Source: Terribacillus sp. FSL K6-0262
GTDB taxonomy: Bacteria > Bacillota > Bacilli > Bacillales > Amphibacillaceae
DNA length: 64,000 bases
Assembly (NCBI RefSeq): GCF_037977385.1
Contig: NZ_CP150277.1
Coordinates: forward strand, 1,403,001-1,467,000
Reading direction: 5' to 3'
In this document: positions 54,624-63,014 of the stretch, piece by piece
Numbering within the stretch: position 1 is the stretch's first letter
Layout: each line of letters opens with the position of its first letter
The notes under the pieces: generated by a model
Databases searched by the model: none
The model's input: the letters and a program-made list of their open reading frames with translations, nothing else
Told to the model about the DNA's origin: nothing
Made by a program: the position numbers and the translations under genes

Positions 54624-55910
54624 TCACTGTGTTTGTGTATCTGTATTCGTATCTGCCTCTTCATTCGTTTCAGCTTCTGTCGCTTGGACAGTTATCGCTG
54701 CTTCTTCCTGACTCGGAGTCAGCTCTATGTTATCAGGTCCTGTCACTTCGATAGGAACCGTCTGCTCTCCTTCTTCCAGGCCGCTGCCGTCGATCGTCGC
54801 CTTGATATCGTCAGCCGAAAGGCCTTCGATCTCCGATTGCGCTCCGCTCGCTGTCACATCGAGCTGTTCATTTTGAGGGTCGCTGAAAGTGGCTTCCAAT
54901 CCATCCGGAAGATTCTCGACCGCAATCGGGACGTTCTCGATCGTCGTCTCGCTTGTTTCTTCCAGCTCGACATCGACTTTCACTTTCTCTTCACTGGCCG
55001 ACCTGACATCTTCCGGAAGCTGCAAGTCAGCATCGATCTTTTGATTCTCCGTTATCTTCGACAAATCGATTTCCTCGGTGCTGATGGAATCAATGCCATC
55101 CAATGTATCCTGAGGTGCATAGATCGTGACTTCCTTCGTCTCCGGCGACAGCGATGCAACGGATACATCATCCGGAGCCTTCCCTTTCGTCTTCACTTCC
55201 ACCGGGACTGTCTTGCTCGGATTGCTTACCTCCACCGAGACCTCGACTGTTTCCGGCTGTACATTCACACTAAGCTCATTGCCCTGTGCATCATACACTT
55301 TCACAGGTGCTTCTTTGCTGTTAATATCGCTATCGACGTCGGTCATATCCACATAAGCACGCACACTGGCAATCTGGTCGATGACCTCCTGTGTACTTAC
55401 GATTGAAACCGTTTGAGGTTCCACTGTGGAACTATCTACTTGGAAACCTGCTGCCATTTGATCTTCATTGGTATAGCCTACGTTGACATTAAATTGCTGT
55501 GAAGCTTTTTCTTGGATTGTCACCTCGACGCTTGCCGGCTGCATATACACCTGAAGATTGTCCGAAACATTTTCATAATGCAGCTTCACTGTATGCGTTC
55601 CGGTATCAAGATCCCTCAAATCGACATAGGCTTCGTAGTTTTTCTGCTGAACGGCAGCCGTTACATCGCTTGCCGGACCGACAAGCTGCATGGATACATA
55701 TTCCGGGACACCGCTGACGACATATTTGGAGTCATCGATGCGGATGCTGACAGGTGCATCGACTGTGTTCGTTTCATCCGAACTCGTGATCGGGACCTCC
55801 CCCGCACGGTTGTTCACATCCGATTCAGCACTCACATAGGCATAGAGAAGGACAGCAAATACCAGAGACAAAACGCGCAAGGTCCATGGACTCTTCAACC
55901 ATTTATCCAT
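54624..55910 (-). CDS. cdaR: CdaA regulator, YbbR-domain protein
   Basis: 428 residues. One N-terminal TM helix ([14 protein letters not shown], about 13-26) and four extracytoplasmic YbbR repeats (recurring VxVxxKGxA/GDV-type segments such as [20 protein letters not shown]). The last 30 residues are Glu/Thr-rich and ordered poorly. It modulates the diadenylate cyclase CdaA from outside the membrane. It overlaps cdaA by 8 nt. Confidence 0.93.
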   Translation of the reverse strand: MDKWLKSPWTLRVLSLVFAVLLYAYVSAESDVNNRAGEVPITSSDETNTVDAPVSIRIDDSKYVVSGVPEYVSMQLVGPASDVTAAVQQKNYEAYVDLRDLDTGTHTVKLHYENVSDNLQVYMQPASVEVTIQEKASQQFNVNVGYTNEDQMAAGFQVDSSTVEPQTVSIVSTQEVIDQIASVRAYVDMTDVDSDINSKEAPVKVYDAQGNELSVNVQPETVEVSVEVSNPSKTVPVEVKTKGKAPDDVSVASLSPETKEVTIYAPQDTLDGIDSISTEEIDLSKITENQKIDADLQLPEDVRSASEEKVKVDVELEETSETTIENVPIAVENLPDGLEATFSDPQNEQLDVTASGAQSEIEGLSADDIKATIDGSGLEEGEQTVPIEVTGPDNIELTPSQEEAAITVQATEAETNEEADTNTDTQTQ

Positions 55911-56727
55911 TCTTACCCCTCCATCTTCTTACCTTGGAACCGGAAGCCGGTACGCTGACTTCCTTGACGAGGATCTCTTTCAGCGCATCAGGCGTGATAT
56001 CACGGAACAATTCTCCATTCTTTGTACAGGAGATTGCACCCGTCTCCTCGGAAACGACAATCGTCAGCGCGTCCGTCACTTCGCTGATCCCCATGGCAGC
56101 CCGGTGACGTGTGCCCAGTTCCTTGGAAATGAAAGGACTTTCGGATAAAGGCAGGTAGCAGGCTGCCGCTGCGATCTGGTTGTCTTTTAAAATGACTGCC
56201 CCGTCATGCAAAGGTGTATTCGGTACGAAGATATTCGTGAGCAGTTCGAATGTCAGGTGACCATTCACCGGAATTCCCGTCTCGATATAATCTCCCATGC
56301 CAGTTTCGCGCTCCAGCGTGATCAGCGCGCCGATCCGGCGCTTCGCCATATAGTTACAGGACTTCACGATTGCTTCGATATTCTTTTTCGTCTGTTCTTC
56401 TTCCGATCCCTTATTCCGGGAGAAGAAGCTGCCTCGGCCGAGCTGCTCCAAGGCACGTCTGATTTCCGGCTGGAACAGGACGACGATGGCCACGAACCCC
56501 CAGGTGATGGCCTGCGAGCTCAAGAAAGCGAGCATCGGGAAATCGAGTATCTGCTCACTGCTCAAAAAAGCAATGATGACAACGATGAAAATCCCCTTCA
56601 GCAGCTGAATCGCTTTTGTTCCCCTTATGAGCATCAAAACTTTATAAAAGATGAACCATACCGCCGCAATGTCCACGATGATCCGCAGTATGGATAAAAT
56701 GGAAAGTTCACTTAATCCCCCAAACAT
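55903..56727 (-). CDS. cdaA: membrane diadenylate cyclase CdaA
   Basis: 274 residues. Three TM helices (about 10-80) then a DAC domain with the catalytic DGAVIL and RHRAAMG motifs. Makes c-di-AMP from ATP, an essential second messenger for potassium and osmotic balance. Starts ATG 56727. Upstream lies rsiW, so the block sigW-rsiW-cdaA-cdaR-glmM-glmS is as in B. subtilis. Confidence 0.96.
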   Translation of the reverse strand: MFGGLSELSILSILRIIVDIAAVWFIFYKVLMLIRGTKAIQLLKGIFIVVIIAFLSSEQILDFPMLAFLSSQAITWGFVAIVVLFQPEIRRALEQLGRGSFFSRNKGSEEEQTKKNIEAIVKSCNYMAKRRIGALITLERETGMGDYIETGIPVNGHLTFELLTNIFVPNTPLHDGAVILKDNQIAAAACYLPLSESPFISKELGTRHRAAMGISEVTDALTIVVSEETGAISCTKNGELFRDITPDALKEILVKEVSVPASGSKVRRWRGKNG

Positions 56728-56893
56728 GGATACACGTCCTTTTATATATGAATAGCTCGAATTTCTTCGTACATTATAGCACAGTTCCCCTATTGCAGTC
56801 GCTTCCGAACAAGGGGCGTGTCTTACCCTTACTGTCCCCTGTTATCTTACCGCAATACAGGCTTGTGCCGCCAATGATCCTTGGACAAAAAAA

Positions 56894-56920
56894 AGAGCCC
56901 TATTACAAGCAGCTCTATAA
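56894..56920 (-). terminator. terminator after rsiW
   Basis: On the minus strand AGAGC (rc of 56912-56916) pairs with GCTCT (rc of 56894-56898), then a run of eight Ts. It separates sigW-rsiW from cdaA. Confidence 0.65.
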
Positions 56921-56925
56921 CCTTA

Positions 56926-57543
56926 TCAAAACGAGAAAAATTCTTTGACATGATACCATGCCCAGCCGAATATCCGGTCGATTTCCTGATATTCACCTGT
57001 TATATTATCAGCGGAGGCCATATTCACTTTAGAACCGGGATCATCAACGAGATCACCATTTATGATCGTGACATTGCCATCCACTTCCCCCCTGATATCC
57101 AAATCGCCATTTTCAACGACAAGGTCCCCCTTGACCGTGACGTCTTCCGGTACGATGACGAGATCATTCTCTACAATCAAACCCTCTTGCTTCGATACAC
57201 TGACACTGCCATCACTATTCCAAGCAGAAATGATGCTTGTGAACATGAAAAGGAAGAACACTGCAGCTGCCGTGATGACAGGGTGCGCACGGAACCATCT
57301 CATGTAGCCGACACGCTTCTTCTCCTTCGGCAGATTCGCCATGACACTGGCAGTGAAGCCGGCCGGTGCACTCAATTCATAAGCGGCCCCGCTAAGCAGG
57401 CTCTCCGTCTGCTTGAGCTCCCGATAATGCTGATTACAGTCAGGACAGGACTTCAAATGGTCCCTGAGCTGCTGCGCTTCTTCCTCCGAAGCATCTCCGT
57501 CCAGATACCGATGCATAAGCGCAAGGCTTTCTTCGCAATTCAT
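56926..57543 (-). CDS. rsiW: anti-sigma-W factor RsiW
   Basis: 205 residues. N-terminal zinc anti-sigma domain with HLKSCPDC (His-X3-Cys-X2-Cys, about 29-36), one TM helix (VITAAAVFFLFMFTSIIS, about 88-105) and an external domain with beta-rich repeats (DLVIVPEDVTVKGDLVV). It holds SigW until regulated proteolysis by PrsW/RasP. The gene is 13 nt after sigW. Confidence 0.93.
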   Translation of the reverse strand: MNCEESLALMHRYLDGDASEEEAQQLRDHLKSCPDCNQHYRELKQTESLLSGAAYELSAPAGFTASVMANLPKEKKRVGYMRWFRAHPVITAAAVFFLFMFTSIISAWNSDGSVSVSKQEGLIVENDLVIVPEDVTVKGDLVVENGDLDIRGEVDGNVTIINGDLVDDPGSKVNMASADNITGEYQEIDRIFGWAWYHVKEFFSF

Positions 57544-57556
57544 GTGTTACCCCCCT

Positions 57557-58120
57557 TTATACGTGGCGCAGTTTTTTCCTTAGCAGCTCCCTGCCACGGT
57601 GGATTCGCGTCTTCACTGTCCCAAGCGGCAGATCAAGTATTTCGCCGATCTCCGCCAATGACAAATCATCCAGGAACCGCAGTACGATGACACTGCGGTA
57701 TTTAGGCGGCAGGGACAAAATCTCCTTATGGATATAGCTTTGCAGCTCCATGCTCTCGACCTCTTGCTCAGGCAATGCTTGGTCAGCAGCGAGCTGCGAG
57801 TACATATCCAATCCATCAGTCCCCTTCACCTCGGCATCAAGATGAAAATCCGGCTTCTTTTTACGCAGACGGTCGATACTCAGATTCGTTGCAATCCGGT
57901 AAAGCCATGTGGAGAATTTCCGGTTTTCGTCAAAAGAATGGATGTTGGTGTAAGCGCGGATAAACGCCTCCTGGGCGATATCCTGCGCTTCATGACTGTC
58001 TCCGACCATTCGGTATACGATATGGTACACCTTGTTCTGGTAAAAGGAAACAATTTCTTCGAAGGCAGCATGATCACCCTTCTTGACGTTTTTTATATGA
58101 TATTTTATGATGTTCTCCAT
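57557..58120 (-). CDS. sigW: ECF sigma factor SigW
   Basis: 187 residues, the usual length. Region 2 (DIAQEAFIRAYTNIHSFDE, FSTWLYRIATNLSIDRLRKK) and region 4 (YRSVIVLRFLDDLSLAEIGE, GTVKTRIHRGRELLRKKL) are intact. Directs the cell-envelope stress and antimicrobial-peptide resistance regulon. An autoregulatory promoter with the SigW -35 lies upstream. Confidence 0.96.
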   Translation of the reverse strand: MENIIKYHIKNVKKGDHAAFEEIVSFYQNKVYHIVYRMVGDSHEAQDIAQEAFIRAYTNIHSFDENRKFSTWLYRIATNLSIDRLRKKKPDFHLDAEVKGTDGLDMYSQLAADQALPEQEVESMELQSYIHKEILSLPPKYRSVIVLRFLDDLSLAEIGEILDLPLGTVKTRIHRGRELLRKKLRHV

Positions 58121-58153
58121 GAAAATCCTCCCGCCTAACTGCGGCTTCTTAGT

Positions 58154-58180
58154 AACGAACGACGTTCCGAAAAGGTTTCA
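58154..58180 (-). promoter_or_regulatory. SigW-type autoregulatory promoter
   Basis: -35 TGAAAC (58175-58180), 17-nt spacer, -10 CGTT (58154-58157) on the minus strand. The -35 and spacer start are identical to the SigW consensus TGAAACNTTT; the -10 has T in place of A of CGTA. Confidence 0.78.
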
Positions 58181-58325
58181 CTTTCACAAAAATATCTTTT
58201 TTTATAAACCTTAAGTATGCCAGCAACAGTTTTTTCTTTTTTGTATTTTTCAAAATTGACGTTTTAAATAAGATTAGACAGGGTAATTATAACGACAAAT
58301 AGTATATCAGATTTTGGAGGTAAAA

Positions 58326-58487
58326 ATGATTACAATAGACAATCTTTTGGAAAAAATCGAACAGACCCGCAGCCACATGCTAAGTTTGTCCACCAACTTG
58401 CCGCTCACTTCCGATGCAGTCATCACTGCCAGTGTACAGCTCGATCATTTGCTGAATGAGTACGAAAAACAAATCAGGGACAGATAG
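58326..58487 (+). CDS. Spo0E-family aspartyl-phosphate phosphatase
   Basis: 53 residues: MITIDNLLEKIEQTRSHML and the signature SVQLDHLLNEYEK (SxxLDxLLxxY). Two-helix hairpin proteins of this family (Spo0E, YnzD, YisI) dephosphorylate Spo0A~P and delay sporulation. GGAGG lies 6 nt before ATG 58326. Monocistronic, ending at a terminator. Which relative it is cannot be decided. Confidence 0.85.
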   Translation: MITIDNLLEKIEQTRSHMLSLSTNLPLTSDAVITASVQLDHLLNEYEKQIRDR

Positions 58488-58495
58488 CTATCATT

Positions 58496-58524
58496 AACAG
58501 CCCGCAGAGGAAGCTGTTATTTTT
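58496..58524 (+). terminator. terminator after spo0E-like gene
   Basis: AACAGC pairs with GCTGTT around an 11-nt loop, then ATTTTTTT. Confidence 0.8.
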
Positions 58525-58529
58525 TTGCA

Positions 58530-58562
58530 CAAAAAAAGCACGTACACAGTGTACGCACTTTC
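58530..58562 (-). terminator. terminator after 163-residue protein gene
   Basis: Minus strand: GTGCGTACAC and GTGTACGTGC pair with one G-T, followed by TTTTTTTG. Confidence 0.8.
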
Positions 58563-58564
58563 CT

Positions 58565-59056
58565 TCAATGGCGATCTTCCGCCCAGGTTCCCTGTTTGAT
58601 AAAATAAGCCTTCACATCATCATGAAAGCCGACACTGACCTCCAGCGGGAATGCTTCTCCTCCGGCACGCTTGAAGCAGTCACTGAACCAGGCAATCATC
58701 ACCTGCTCATCCGCCTTCTGCACTGCATCTTCCTGCAGTTCACGGAAAGCCTCGAATGAATCGGCAGCATCATCAGGCAGTTCGAAATATGGAATCTCCT
58801 CTGCCACTTCTTCACTTCCGCCTGCGTATTTATCGCCCATTTCATCATAATAACGTTCATTGCCATCAGCATCGAGCGCATAATACATGATCGTCAGCTC
58901 GAAAGCCATCGGCTCCTTGAACATACGAAAAGCGATTTTCTTCACTTCCGGCAGGAACGGCAGCTGGAAAATATGCTTCAATTCGCTTATCATGTCCTCC
59001 GAATGCTTCTCCAGGCAGACACTGACTGTCTCGGTATAATCTTGTATGGAAAACAA
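58565..59056 (-). CDS. conserved-type hypothetical protein, 163 residues
   Basis: Acidic soluble protein; starts at TTG 59056 with AAGGAGGTAACGCT, a very strong site. Segments MAFELTIMYYALDADGNERY and ADEQVMIAWFSDCFKRAGGE look like an ordered alpha/beta fold. No signal or TM. I do not recognise the family. Monocistronic with its own terminator; probably a genuine gene. Confidence 0.7.
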   Translation of the reverse strand: MFSIQDYTETVSVCLEKHSEDMISELKHIFQLPFLPEVKKIAFRMFKEPMAFELTIMYYALDADGNERYYDEMGDKYAGGSEEVAEEIPYFELPDDAADSFEAFRELQEDAVQKADEQVMIAWFSDCFKRAGGEAFPLEVSVGFHDDVKAYFIKQGTWAEDRH

Positions 59057-59113
59057 AGCGTTACCTCCTTCTTACTCTTGCTCTACTTTACCACACGGCA
59101 CGGAAATCGCGCA

Positions 59114-60337
59114 TCAAGCAAGTGTCTTGCCCTTCGTCTCCTCACCAAGCACCCAGACAGCGGCGACAGCAATGAGGACCGTCACACAGAATAAAAGAAA
59201 GACAGTGCTCACAGATAACCCAAAAGTTCCGCGGTACCCAATCAGCAGCGGACCTAGGATTCCGCCGATTCTGCCGGCAGTAGCCGCGATTCCGGAACCA
59301 GTCGCACGGATGGCCGTAGGATACTGTTCCGGCGTATACGCATAAAGAATCCCGTAGGCCCCCAGATTGAAGAACGAAAGCAGCATGCCTGCCGTGAGCA
59401 GCATCGCAGCCGATTCTGCATTCCCGAACAGTACAGCACTGATGGCAGTACCGATAAGATAAATGATCAGGATCGGCTTGCGTCCCACCTTCTCAATCAG
59501 CCAGGCTGCAGAGAAGTACCCCGGCAGCTGCGCCAGTGTCATGATCAGAACATACTCGAAGCTGCGGACCATATCGAATCCTTTTGCAACCATGACACTC
59601 GGGAGCCAAAGGAACATGCCATAATAGCTGAGCATGATGCAGAACCAGACGATCCAGAGCATGATGCTGCGCTTTGCAAATCCTTTTGCGAGCAGCTGCC
59701 GGATACCATCCATGACGGATGTTTTTTGCTTCAGCTTCGTATAAGATGGCGAATCCGGCAAATTCCTGCGAAGGAATACCGCGAACAGCGCCGGGATGGC
59801 TGTCAGCACAAGCGCCACCCGCCAGCCATAAGCTGGTATGACGAAATAAGAGATGATTGCTGCAAGCAGCCAGCCGACCGCCCAAAAACTCTCCAGCAAT
59901 ACAACCATGCGCCCGCGCCTTTGAGGGGCTACCGATTCTGAAACCAATGTCGATGCCACCGGCAGCTCACCTCCAAGACCTGCACCGATTAAAAAGCGCA
60001 GCACGACAAAGATAAGATAGGAAGTTGCCAATGCAGATAAGCCGCTGGCAATGGAGAATACCAAAATCGTCATCATGAATACCGTGCGCCGGCCGACCCT
60101 GTCCGCCATGATTCCGAATACAAATGCGCCCACGGCCATCCCAATGCTGTTAATACTCCCGATCCAGCCTGCCTGCTGCGCTGATAATCCCCAATCCAAC
60201 GTCAGCGCTGTAATGATAAAAGATAAGATACCAACATCCATTGCATCAAATAACCAGCCCGTACCGACAATACCAAGCAGCTTTCGCTCGGAAATCCGTT
60301 TTGCTGCCCTTTGATGATCAGTTACTGTCCTTTCCAT
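59114..60337 (-). CDS. naiP: niacin transporter NaiP (YceI-like MFS)
   Basis: 407 residues, 12 TM helices. GWLFDAMDVGILSFIITAL, LGGELPVASTLVSE, LLESFWAVGW and YAYTPEQYPTAIRATGSG are shared with B. subtilis NaiP/YceI and the AAHS/sugar-porter-like MFS branch. MFS motif A is DRVGRR. An NiaR-type palindrome lies in its promoter, supporting nicotinate uptake. Start ATG 60337 with GAGGTGTTGGG. Confidence 0.9.
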   Translation of the reverse strand: MERTVTDHQRAAKRISERKLLGIVGTGWLFDAMDVGILSFIITALTLDWGLSAQQAGWIGSINSIGMAVGAFVFGIMADRVGRRTVFMMTILVFSIASGLSALATSYLIFVVLRFLIGAGLGGELPVASTLVSESVAPQRRGRMVVLLESFWAVGWLLAAIISYFVIPAYGWRVALVLTAIPALFAVFLRRNLPDSPSYTKLKQKTSVMDGIRQLLAKGFAKRSIMLWIVWFCIMLSYYGMFLWLPSVMVAKGFDMVRSFEYVLIMTLAQLPGYFSAAWLIEKVGRKPILIIYLIGTAISAVLFGNAESAAMLLTAGMLLSFFNLGAYGILYAYTPEQYPTAIRATGSGIAATAGRIGGILGPLLIGYRGTFGLSVSTVFLLFCVTVLIAVAAVWVLGEETKGKTLA

Positions 60338-60373
60338 CCCAACACCTCTATAGACTCTTTATTTAACACCATA

Positions 60374-60403
60374 AGTTTACATGTGTCTTGACACTTTGTA
60401 AAT
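60374..60403 (-). promoter_or_regulatory. naiP promoter with NiaR-type operator in the spacer
   Basis: -35 TTTACA (60397-60402), 17-nt spacer, -10 TAAACT (60374-60379). The spacer contains GTGTC-AA-GACAC, and the outer arms TTTACA/TGTAAA extend the palindrome across both promoter elements, resembling the NiaR (YrxA) site that represses niacin genes. Confidence 0.7.
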
Positions 60404-60443
60404 CGATTATAGGGATAATTTGCTGAAAGTTCCGCCAAACAAT

Positions 60444-60471
60444 ACAAAAAAGCCGCTTCATTCAGCAGCTT
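60444..60471 (-). terminator. terminator overlapping the ctaG-like stop
   Basis: Minus strand: AGCTGC...GCGGCT around a loop that contains the TGA stop, then TTTTTTG. Confidence 0.7.
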
Positions 60472-61222
60472 CTTTTCCAGATAGGGGCCTACCAGGGGCT
60501 GTCGCACGATACCATTGCCAGCACAAAAGTATGATTAACATCAGATCGACAAAATCTCCGCCATAATACATCAGCATCGCTCCAGATTGCGCCTCAGCAG
60601 CACCCACAGCAGACGGAGGATTTGCGTAAAGGTATTTGGACAAGATGCCGTGCCCCGCAAGCGCAAAAATAAACACAACCATACGATATACATGACTCTT
60701 GCGATAGGACACAGGCTCTGTATAGAGCATCGCTAGCGTAAATAAATAACCAGCCGCAAAAACATGGAAGTGTACCAATAGCGATACCCAGCTCACCTGA
60801 TGCATATGATGGTATAACGGCGTGGTGTAAAGCAGCCATAGCCCGCCTATATTCAATACTGCAGCTGTGACAGGATGAACCAGGAAGCGGGCGTATCCAC
60901 TTCGAAATAGACGCATCACAGATCGTGCTCCTTTTTGAGGCAAAGCGCGTAAAAGCAGGGTAATCGGGCGGGATAAGATGACGAGCAGCGGCGCAAGCAT
61001 ACCAAGCAGCAAGTGCCCCGCCATATGAAAAACGAAGCTGTGATGCGCGTGCATTCCGATTGGACCGGCGAATGCCTGCACACCAGTCGCAACACCACCC
61101 GCAAACAAGAGAAGGCGGCGGATCGGCCAAGACTTGAATCTCTTAACCGCACTCCGCATTGCCGCCAGATAAATCAGGATAGCCAGGAATGCAAGGCTGA
61201 TGAAAAATGCATCATTATGCAT
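60458..61222 (-). CDS. CtaG-type cytochrome c oxidase assembly factor-like membrane protein
   Basis: 254 residues, about seven TM helices. His-rich segments GMHAHHSFVFHMAGHLLLGM and TPLYHHMHQVSWVSLLVHFH and GGDFVDLMLIILLCWQWY are typical of the caa3_CtaG family, in which CtaG helps mature the CuA/heme oxidase. It is not beside cta genes, so it may serve another copper or heme enzyme. Start overlaps the DUF2243 gene by 8 nt. Confidence 0.82.
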   Translation of the reverse strand: MHNDAFFISLAFLAILIYLAAMRSAVKRFKSWPIRRLLLFAGGVATGVQAFAGPIGMHAHHSFVFHMAGHLLLGMLAPLLVILSRPITLLLRALPQKGARSVMRLFRSGYARFLVHPVTAAVLNIGGLWLLYTTPLYHHMHQVSWVSLLVHFHVFAAGYLFTLAMLYTEPVSYRKSHVYRMVVFIFALAGHGILSKYLYANPPSAVGAAEAQSGAMLMYYGGDFVDLMLIILLCWQWYRATAPGRPLSGKEAAE

Positions 61223-61670
61223 GCCTTCCCCTCCCAGAGCGACAGATAAGTATGATGCCAGCAGCCAACAGTATGATAGCTATTCCATTCCAGACCAAGT
61301 CATAATACAAAAGATTTTCTACCCCATAGCGGATTTGATGAATACGCAGCAATTTATGCTGGATGATGCCGTCATATAGCTGAAAAAAACCGCCGCCCAG
61401 GAGTACCGCACCCCACCAGCGAATTGGCACCATGCTTTTGCGCCTGCGCAAATCTGCCAATAAAAACAAACCGCCAACCGTGGCAAACCAGCTGAACGCA
61501 TGAAAGAAGCCATCCGAAATCAGCCCCCATTCAGAAGTCGAAAGGTCATAAAAATGATGCCAATGCAGCAGCTGATGAAAGACAGCTTCATCAACAAAAG
61601 CAGCCAAGCCGAAGCCGAATAAGATTCCTGAAAAGATATTCCGTCCGTTAGATACAGTCCGATCCTCCAT
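61215..61670 (-). CDS. DUF2243 membrane protein
   Basis: 151 residues, four TM helices. GFGLAAFVDEAVFHQLLHWH and GFFQLYDGIIQHKLLRIHQI contain the conserved His residues of DUF2243. Start ATG 61670 follows AGGAGGGTGG; upstream frame is rejected. The family often sits beside CtaG-like genes, as here with an 8-nt overlap, so joint action in metal or heme-copper oxidase assembly is plausible but unproven. Confidence 0.8.
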   Translation of the reverse strand: MEDRTVSNGRNIFSGILFGFGLAAFVDEAVFHQLLHWHHFYDLSTSEWGLISDGFFHAFSWFATVGGLFLLADLRRRKSMVPIRWWGAVLLGGGFFQLYDGIIQHKLLRIHQIRYGVENLLYYDLVWNGIAIILLAAGIILICRSGRGRHA

Positions 61671-61729
61671 ATCCACCCTCCTGTCAGTCAGCCTTTTACA
61701 TTTTTCCCGACAGACGGCAGAATAAACAA

Positions 61730-61756
61730 AAAAGCACAGGAGAGACTCCTGTGCCG
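61730..61756 (-). terminator. second terminator of the tRNA operon
   Basis: Minus strand GCACAGGAG-TCT-CTCCTGTGC followed by TTTTTTG. Confidence 0.85.
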
Positions 61757-61765
61757 AATTAAAAA

Positions 61766-61789
61766 AAGCCATCCGAATGGATGGCTATC
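61766..61789 (-). terminator. first terminator of the tRNA operon
   Basis: Minus strand AGCCATCC-ATTC-GGATGGCT followed by TTTTTTAA, 6 nt after tRNA-Ala. Confidence 0.9.
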
Positions 61790-61794
61790 ATGAG

Positions 61795-61867
61795 TGGAGC
61801 CTAGCGGGATCGAACCGCTGACCTCCTGCGTGCAAAGCAGGCGCTCTCCCAGCTGAGCTAAGGCCCC
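61795..61867 (-). tRNA. tRNA-Ala (TGC)
   Basis: 73 nt, starts GGGGCCTTAGCTCAGCTGGG, anticodon loop TTTGCAC, T-arm GGTTCGATCC, ends with CCA missing only as encoded TCCA. Last tRNA of the operon. Confidence 0.95.
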
Positions 61868-61870
61868 ATA

Positions 61871-61945
61871 TGGAGCGGAAGACGGGATTCGAACCCGCGA
61901 CCCCCACCTTGGCAAGGTGGTGTTCTACCACTGAACTACTTCCGC
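61871..61945 (-). tRNA. tRNA-Gly (GCC)
   Basis: GCGGAAGTAGTTCAGTGGTA start, anticodon loop TTGCCAA, GGTTCGAATCC T-arm, encoded CCA. Confidence 0.96.
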
Positions 61946-61966
61946 CCAGCAGTATGGTAATGATGA

Positions 61967-62048
61967 TGCGGGTGGAGGGACTTGAACCCCCACGCCATAC
62001 GGCACTAGATCCTAAGTCTAGCGTGTCTGCCAATTCCACCACACCCGC
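61967..62048 (-). tRNA. tRNA-Leu (TAG)
   Basis: 82 nt with a long variable arm. Starts GCGGGTGTGGTGGAATTGGC, anticodon loop CTTAGGA, ends CACCCGCA; CCA not encoded. Confidence 0.95.
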
Positions 62049-62083
62049 GCAATAGAAACAGTTACTGGAACTGATCTATAAAG

Positions 62084-62156
62084 TGAGCCATGAAGGACTC
62101 GAACCTTCGACCCTCTGATTAAAAGTCAGATGCTCTACCAACTGAGCTAATGGCTC
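62084..62156 (-). tRNA. tRNA-Lys (TTT)
   Basis: GAGCCATTAGCTCAGTTGGT start, anticodon loop CTTTTAA, T-arm GGTTCGAGTCC; CCA not encoded. Confidence 0.96.
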
Positions 62157-62184
62157 AAAAACATTCTATTGAAAAGAAAGTAAA

Positions 62185-62258
62185 TGGCTGGGCTAGCTGG
62201 ATTCGAACCAACGATCACGGGACCAAAACCCGTTGCCTTACCGCTTGGCTATAGCCCA
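62185..62258 (-). tRNA. tRNA-Gln (TTG)
   Basis: TGGGCTATAGCCAAGCGGTA start, anticodon loop TTTTGGT, encoded CCA. Confidence 0.96.
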
Positions 62259-62262
62259 ATGA

Positions 62263-62348
62263 TGGTGGAGGGAGTAGGACTCGAACCTACGAACCCGATG
62301 GGAGCGGATTTACAGTCCGCCGCGTTTGGCCAACTTCGCTATCCCTCC
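62263..62348 (-). tRNA. tRNA-Tyr (GTA)
   Basis: 86 nt with a long variable arm. GGAGGGATAGCGAAGTTGGC start, anticodon loop CTGTAAA, encoded CCA. Confidence 0.96.
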
Positions 62349-62356
62349 ATCATAGG

Positions 62357-62432
<76 letters not shown>

Positions 62433-62472
62433 AAGTTATTTAATTTTGTTGACCTCAACCGTCACGAATGAT

Positions 62473-62501
62473 ATCTTATCACCTATCGCTTGGTTTGTCA
62501 A
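62473..62501 (-). promoter_or_regulatory. strong internal promoter of the tRNA cluster
   Basis: -35 TTGACA (62496-62501), 17-nt spacer, -10 TAAGAT (62473-62478), between tRNA-Val and tRNA-Thr. It should drive Thr-Tyr-Gln-Lys-Leu-Gly-Ala separately from Glu-Val. Confidence 0.88.
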
Positions 62502-62531
62502 CACTTTTTTTGATGTTTTTCATCAAGCAAG

Positions 62532-62607
62532 TGGTGGAGGATGACGGGCTCGAACCGCCGACCCTCTGCTTGTAAGGCAGATGCTCTCCCAGCTGAGCTA
62601 ATCCTCC
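62532..62607 (-). tRNA. tRNA-Val (TAC)
   Basis: GGAGGATTAGCTCAGCTGGG start, anticodon loop CTTACAA, encoded CCA. Confidence 0.96.
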
Positions 62608-62614
62608 GACTTGA

Positions 62615-62686
62615 TGACCCGTACGGGATTCGAACCCGTGTTACCGCCGTGAAAGGGCGGTGTCTTAACCGCTTGACCAACGGGCC
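62615..62686 (-). tRNA. tRNA-Glu (TTC)
   Basis: GGCCCGTTGGTCAAGCGGTT start, anticodon loop CTTTCAC, T-arm GGTTCGAATCC; CCA not encoded. First tRNA of the cluster. Confidence 0.96.
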
Positions 62687-62738
62687 AGGTTGTCCTTTTC
62701 TTCGTTACGTTTTTCGTAACTCGAAACTGACAAGAGTT

Positions 62739-62768
62739 ATTATATACAGGAACGCAACAGTTTGTAAA
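62739..62768 (-). promoter_or_regulatory. promoter of tRNA-Glu-Val
   Basis: -35 TTTACA (62763-62768), 18-nt spacer, -10 TATAAT (62739-62744) on the minus strand, about 50 nt before tRNA-Glu. Confidence 0.7.
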
Positions 62769-62769
62769 G

Positions 62770-62961
62770 CTACTTTTTCAAATTCTTTTTATTCAGATAA
62801 TTAACCCGAATCAATCCTCCTTCCCTATCCTCTGAAACCCCCGTCATATCCACGTTTCCAAGCATTTTAATTATCTCTTCCATTCTTGCATATTTTCCTT
62901 TCAAAACAGGAATATAAACATGGACACTAAAAAACTTGAGCAGTTTTTTTGTCTGATTCAA
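62770..62961 (-). CDS. possible small protein, 63 residues
   Basis: TTG 62961 with AAGGA 5 nt upstream; basic protein with MEEIIKMLGNVDMTGVSEDR and GGLIRVNYLNKKNLKK, the pattern of a small ACT-like or ferredoxin-like half domain. It ends against the tRNA promoter. No family recognised; could be chance. Confidence 0.35.
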   Translation of the reverse strand: MNQTKKLLKFFSVHVYIPVLKGKYARMEEIIKMLGNVDMTGVSEDREGGLIRVNYLNKKNLKK

Positions 62962-63014
62962 AATTTCCTTGATAAGCTTTTCCTATGAAATAAATAAGAA
63001 AAGGGGCATTCGAC

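Noticed and set aside
54597..55406. 269-codon plus-strand frame over cdaR
   Set aside because: Antisense to the YbbR repeats, rich in Arg/Leu/Phe without domain similarity.
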